From assembly GCA_016177865.1 (NCBI GenBank), contig JACOUJ010000199.1, positions 1 through 7,085 of the forward strand: a DNA stretch of 7,085 nucleotides. Reading direction: 5' to 3'. Made by a program: the position numbers and the translations under genes. The stretch's first letter is position 1. Each line of letters begins with the position of its first letter. Positions 5,610 to 7,085 of the stretch are shown in pieces. Source of the stretch: Candidatus Rokuibacteriota bacterium. GTDB lineage: Bacteria; Methylomirabilota; Methylomirabilia; Rokubacteriales; JACOUJ01. The notes under the pieces are model-generated. The model was not told the origin of the DNA, searched no databases, and was given only the letters and a program-made list of their open reading frames with translations.

Positions 5610-6434
5610 ATGAGGCTTCTCTATACAGGGTGCGTCGTTCTTCTTGGATTCTTGCTCCATCTGCCGCTCACCGCGTATGCGGACCCGGTCACCCACATTG
5701 TCCGTTCCGGGGAGACCCTCCAAGGAATCGCTCGCCAGCATGGCGTTTCGATGCAGGCCCTCGCCGCGGCCAACCGACTCGAGAACCCGGATCGCCTGGC
5801 CATCGGCCGGCGTCTCGTGATCCCGGGCGGGCGCCCGCAGGCACCGTCCGCCAAATCCGGGACTCCTGCGCGGACTCAGGAATCAGAAATCCTCCCCGGA
5901 TTTCTCTGGCCGGTCACGGGAAGAGTCACCTCCGGATATGGCCCGAGGACGCATCCCATCCTGAAACGGTTCCACTTTCACAGGGGAATTGACATCGCCG
6001 CCTCGAACGGGACCCCGATCGTCGCTGCGCGAGAGGGCCGGGTGATCTTCAGCGGGGTGAAGCCCCAAGCAGGACGTGTCGTCATCCTGGAACATGGGGA
6101 TGGATTTGCTTCAGTTTACGCCCACACCGCTGAGAACCTGGTTGAGGTAGGGGATGCGGTCCGAGCCGGCCAGAAGATTGCCCTTGTAGGGCGGAGCGGC
6201 ATGACCACAGGACCCCACCTCTACTTCGAGGTGTGGCGCGATGGCCGGCATATGAACCCTCTTCTGGTCCTCACCAACGAGGCGACTCGTGTCGCGGAAC
6301 TGCTCGACGACGGTGAACGATCTGGCGGCGACGGGTCGGCTTCCTCGTCAAGTCATGAGAGGCAAGATTGGTTTGAGGGGGAGGAGCCATCCTCCTCTCT
6401 GGACCTATCCCAGCCGGCGAGCACGTGGCGGTAG
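5610..6434 (+). CDS. exported LysM + M23 (LytM-type) cell-wall protein (274 aa)
   Basis: A signal peptide (1-24) ends TAYA-DP with an A-x-A cleavage site. A LysM peptidoglycan-binding domain spans about 27-73 (THIVRSGETLQGIARQHGVS...LAIGRRLVIPG). After a linker, the M23 domain runs about 97-222. It opens FLWPVTGRVTSGYGPRTHP and has the first metal motif HRGID (H124, D128), the catalytic YAH (H172) and GPHLYFEV (H203). The expected HLHFEV motif reads HLYFEV, so the third zinc ligand is Tyr205. The protein may therefore be a degenerate, amidase-activating type (NlpD/EnvC-like) or a peptidase with altered metal binding. A Ser/Asp/Glu-rich tail (233-274) follows. AGGGGAG precedes the ATG by 7 bases. 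Placement after znuB recalls mepM beside znuA in E. coli. A C8 that mimics a lipobox lies too near the N-terminus. Confidence 0.92.
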   Translation: MRLLYTGCVVLLGFLLHLPLTAYADPVTHIVRSGETLQGIARQHGVSMQALAAANRLENPDRLAIGRRLVIPGGRPQAPSAKSGTPARTQESEILPGFLWPVTGRVTSGYGPRTHPILKRFHFHRGIDIAASNGTPIVAAREGRVIFSGVKPQAGRVVILEHGDGFASVYAHTAENLVEVGDAVRAGQKIALVGRSGMTTGPHLYFEVWRDGRHMNPLLVLTNEATRVAELLDDGERSGGDGSASSSSHERQDWFEGEEPSSSLDLSQPASTWR

Positions 6435-6444
6435 CACCGCCACG
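6424..6444 (+). terminator. hairpin across the M23 gene stop codon
   Basis: CGTGGCGGT (6424-6432), loop AGC and ACCGCCACG (6436-6444) form a perfect 9-bp stem spanning the TAG at 6432-6434. No U-run follows, so it is a candidate 3'-end structure rather than a proven terminator. Confidence 0.45.
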
Positions 6445-6469
6445 CGCCTCTATCACCTGGACTGGAGTA

Positions 6470-6491
6470 CCGCCACCCCTCGGGGAGGCGG
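6470..6491. terminator. hairpin between convergent M23 and cupin genes
   Basis: CCGCC-A-CCCC (6470-6479), TC, then GGGG-A-GGCGG (6482-6491) is an inverted repeat with one A/A mismatch. It lies between the M23 stop (6434) and the cupin stop (6503), 11 bases from the latter. Being nearly symmetric, it could end transcripts from both sides. It lacks a U-run in either direction. Confidence 0.45.
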
Positions 6492-6502
6492 AGTGACCAC
6501 GC

Positions 6503-7011
6503 CTATTTCTGTCGCGGGGCGTCCGTAGGGTTCAGGTAATTCACGCTCAAGGGACCGATCCCGTGCTCCTGAATAATCGTCTCTTCGCTGGCCCAGCCGA
6601 AATGGTGGATTCTTGCCGGCATCTCGAAGATACTCCCCGCGGGGAGCGCCTTCCCCTTCGTGGTATCCAGCTTATCTCCAAGCCCCATATGAAAGGTGCC
6701 CGAGATCACCGTCACAGTGACCTTTATCGGATGCCAGTGGGCCGGGATCCTGTAATTGGCCGGGAACTTGAGGCGTACGGTAAATGGACCGGATTGTTGA
6801 AAGACCCTTCAATGACAGCCATGCGTGCGCCGGGGGGCAGCATCGGGGGTCCCGCTATCCAAGTCAGATCGCCCGGTGTCAACCTCATCACGTGCCCGCT
6901 CTCGCCGGTGCCGGGCGGTGGGGTCTTCCCTTCCTGCGCCCGTACGATCGCTCCGGTTATCAAGCCCATCATGATCAGCATCAGCGCTGTTGCCCTGCAT
7001 ACGGTTCTCAT
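6503..7011 (-). pseudogene. exported cupin-domain protein, broken by a 1-base frameshift
   Basis: The ATG at 7011-7009 has AAGGAGGG upstream. A signal peptide runs MRTVCRATALMLIMMGLITGAIVRA, cleavage likely before QEGK. The first frame reads to EGSFNNP (near 6790) and then runs out of homology, stopping at 6724-6726. The -1 frame continues at once with GPFTVRLKFPANYRIPAHWHP and runs to the TAG at 6503-6505. One missing base in the CCGGTCC at 6786-6792 explains the break; restored, the protein is about 169 residues. Cupin marks are HWH, VISGTFHMGLGDK, PAGSIFEMPARIHHF and GPLSVNYLNPTDAPR. The usual Glu two residues after the 'HP-x-x' stretch is replaced (HPIKVTVTV), so one metal ligand is missing too. 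Both signs point to decay, but a sequencing error cannot be excluded. No slippery heptamer supports programmed shifting. It faces the M23 gene tail to tail. Confidence 0.8.
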
Positions 7012-7013
7012 GT

Positions 7014-7070
7014 CGCTCCCTCCTTGAATTTTGTTGATGTTCACAGACAGTGTGAGAGAACGAGGGAGCG
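7014..7070 (-). promoter_or_regulatory. inverted repeat able to cover the cupin gene's ribosome binding site
   Basis: On the minus strand, CGCTCCCTC (7070-7062) is the exact complement of GAGGGAGCG (7022-7014), which contains the Shine-Dalgarno of the cupin gene. If the leader is transcribed from at least 7070, the nine pairs could hide the ribosome binding site. The 39-base distance makes this one of several possible folds. No promoter could be assigned inside the window. Confidence 0.35.
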
Positions 7071-7078
7071 CTGTCTGT
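7043..7078. repeat. 8-base inverted repeat upstream of the cupin gene
   Basis: ACAGACAG (7043-7050) and CTGTCTGT (7071-7078) are perfect inverted arms 20 bases apart, near the right edge. This could be a regulator's operator with two half-sites, or a leader hairpin whose loop carries the anti-Shine-Dalgarno sequence at 7062-7070. The sequence cannot decide between these. Confidence 0.4.
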
Positions 7079-7085
7079 TACAAAT

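Noticed and set aside
5610..5640. Lipobox at C8 of the LysM-M23 protein
   Set aside because: The residues before it (L-Y-T-G-C) fit poorly and the leader is too short; the A-x-A site at 22-24 is much better.
6780..6800. Programmed -1 frameshift in the cupin gene
   Set aside because: There is no slippery heptamer or following stem at the shift point, so a mutation or read error is simpler.
1..7085. CRISPR array, tRNA, rRNA, insertion sequence or defence system
   Set aside because: No spaced repeats, cloverleaf-like sequence, transposase or nuclease motifs were seen on either strand.

Overview
This GC-rich bacterial chromosome window holds two divergent gene groups that meet at one short control region near 2034-2109, with a convergent, broken gene at the right end. 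The densely packed genes, overlapping ORFs in every frame and a Fur-family/ABC zinc locus fit a bacterium from a soil or subsurface lineage (NC10/Methylomirabilota, Rokubacteria or similar). That placement is a guess from protein style, not something the sequence proves.

Left, minus strand (2033 down to 1): a tight four-gene run. It encodes a HAD-superfamily hydrolase, a two-domain VOC (glyoxalase/extradiol-dioxygenase fold) protein, a 111-residue unknown protein with an internal repeat, and the start of a membrane protein that runs off the left edge. Gaps are 30, 22 and 0 bases, and the last three genes each have a good Shine-Dalgarno. The substrate is unknown.

Centre, plus strand (2056-5127): a zinc-uptake operon in the order zur - znuA - znuC - znuB. 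A consensus-like promoter precedes zur. A perfect 8-2-8 palindrome of Fur-family type sits over its expected start site, so the regulator probably represses its own operon, and possibly the divergent HAD gene. ZnuA is a lipoprotein that captures metal, ZnuB the permease and ZnuC the ATPase. An unexplained 153-base gap separates znuC from znuB.

Right of centre, plus strand (5124-6434): a second sigma70-like promoter overlaps the znuB stop codon. It would drive a small exported proline-rich protein of unknown function. A LysM + M23 (LytM-type) cell-wall protein follows. LysM-M23 peptidases next to znu genes are known elsewhere (mepM beside znuA in E. coli; Zur-controlled ShyB in Vibrio cholerae). 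Here the M23 domain has Tyr where the last zinc-ligand His is expected, which is the most intriguing feature of the window.

Right end, minus strand (7011-6503): an exported cupin-domain protein split by a one-base frameshift and lacking the usual cupin Glu ligand. Its leader can form a 9-bp pairing that would cover its ribosome binding site. No rRNA, tRNA, CRISPR array, insertion sequence or complete mobile element was seen. No wholly new system is evident; the interest lies in details of a zinc-homeostasis/cell-wall locus.
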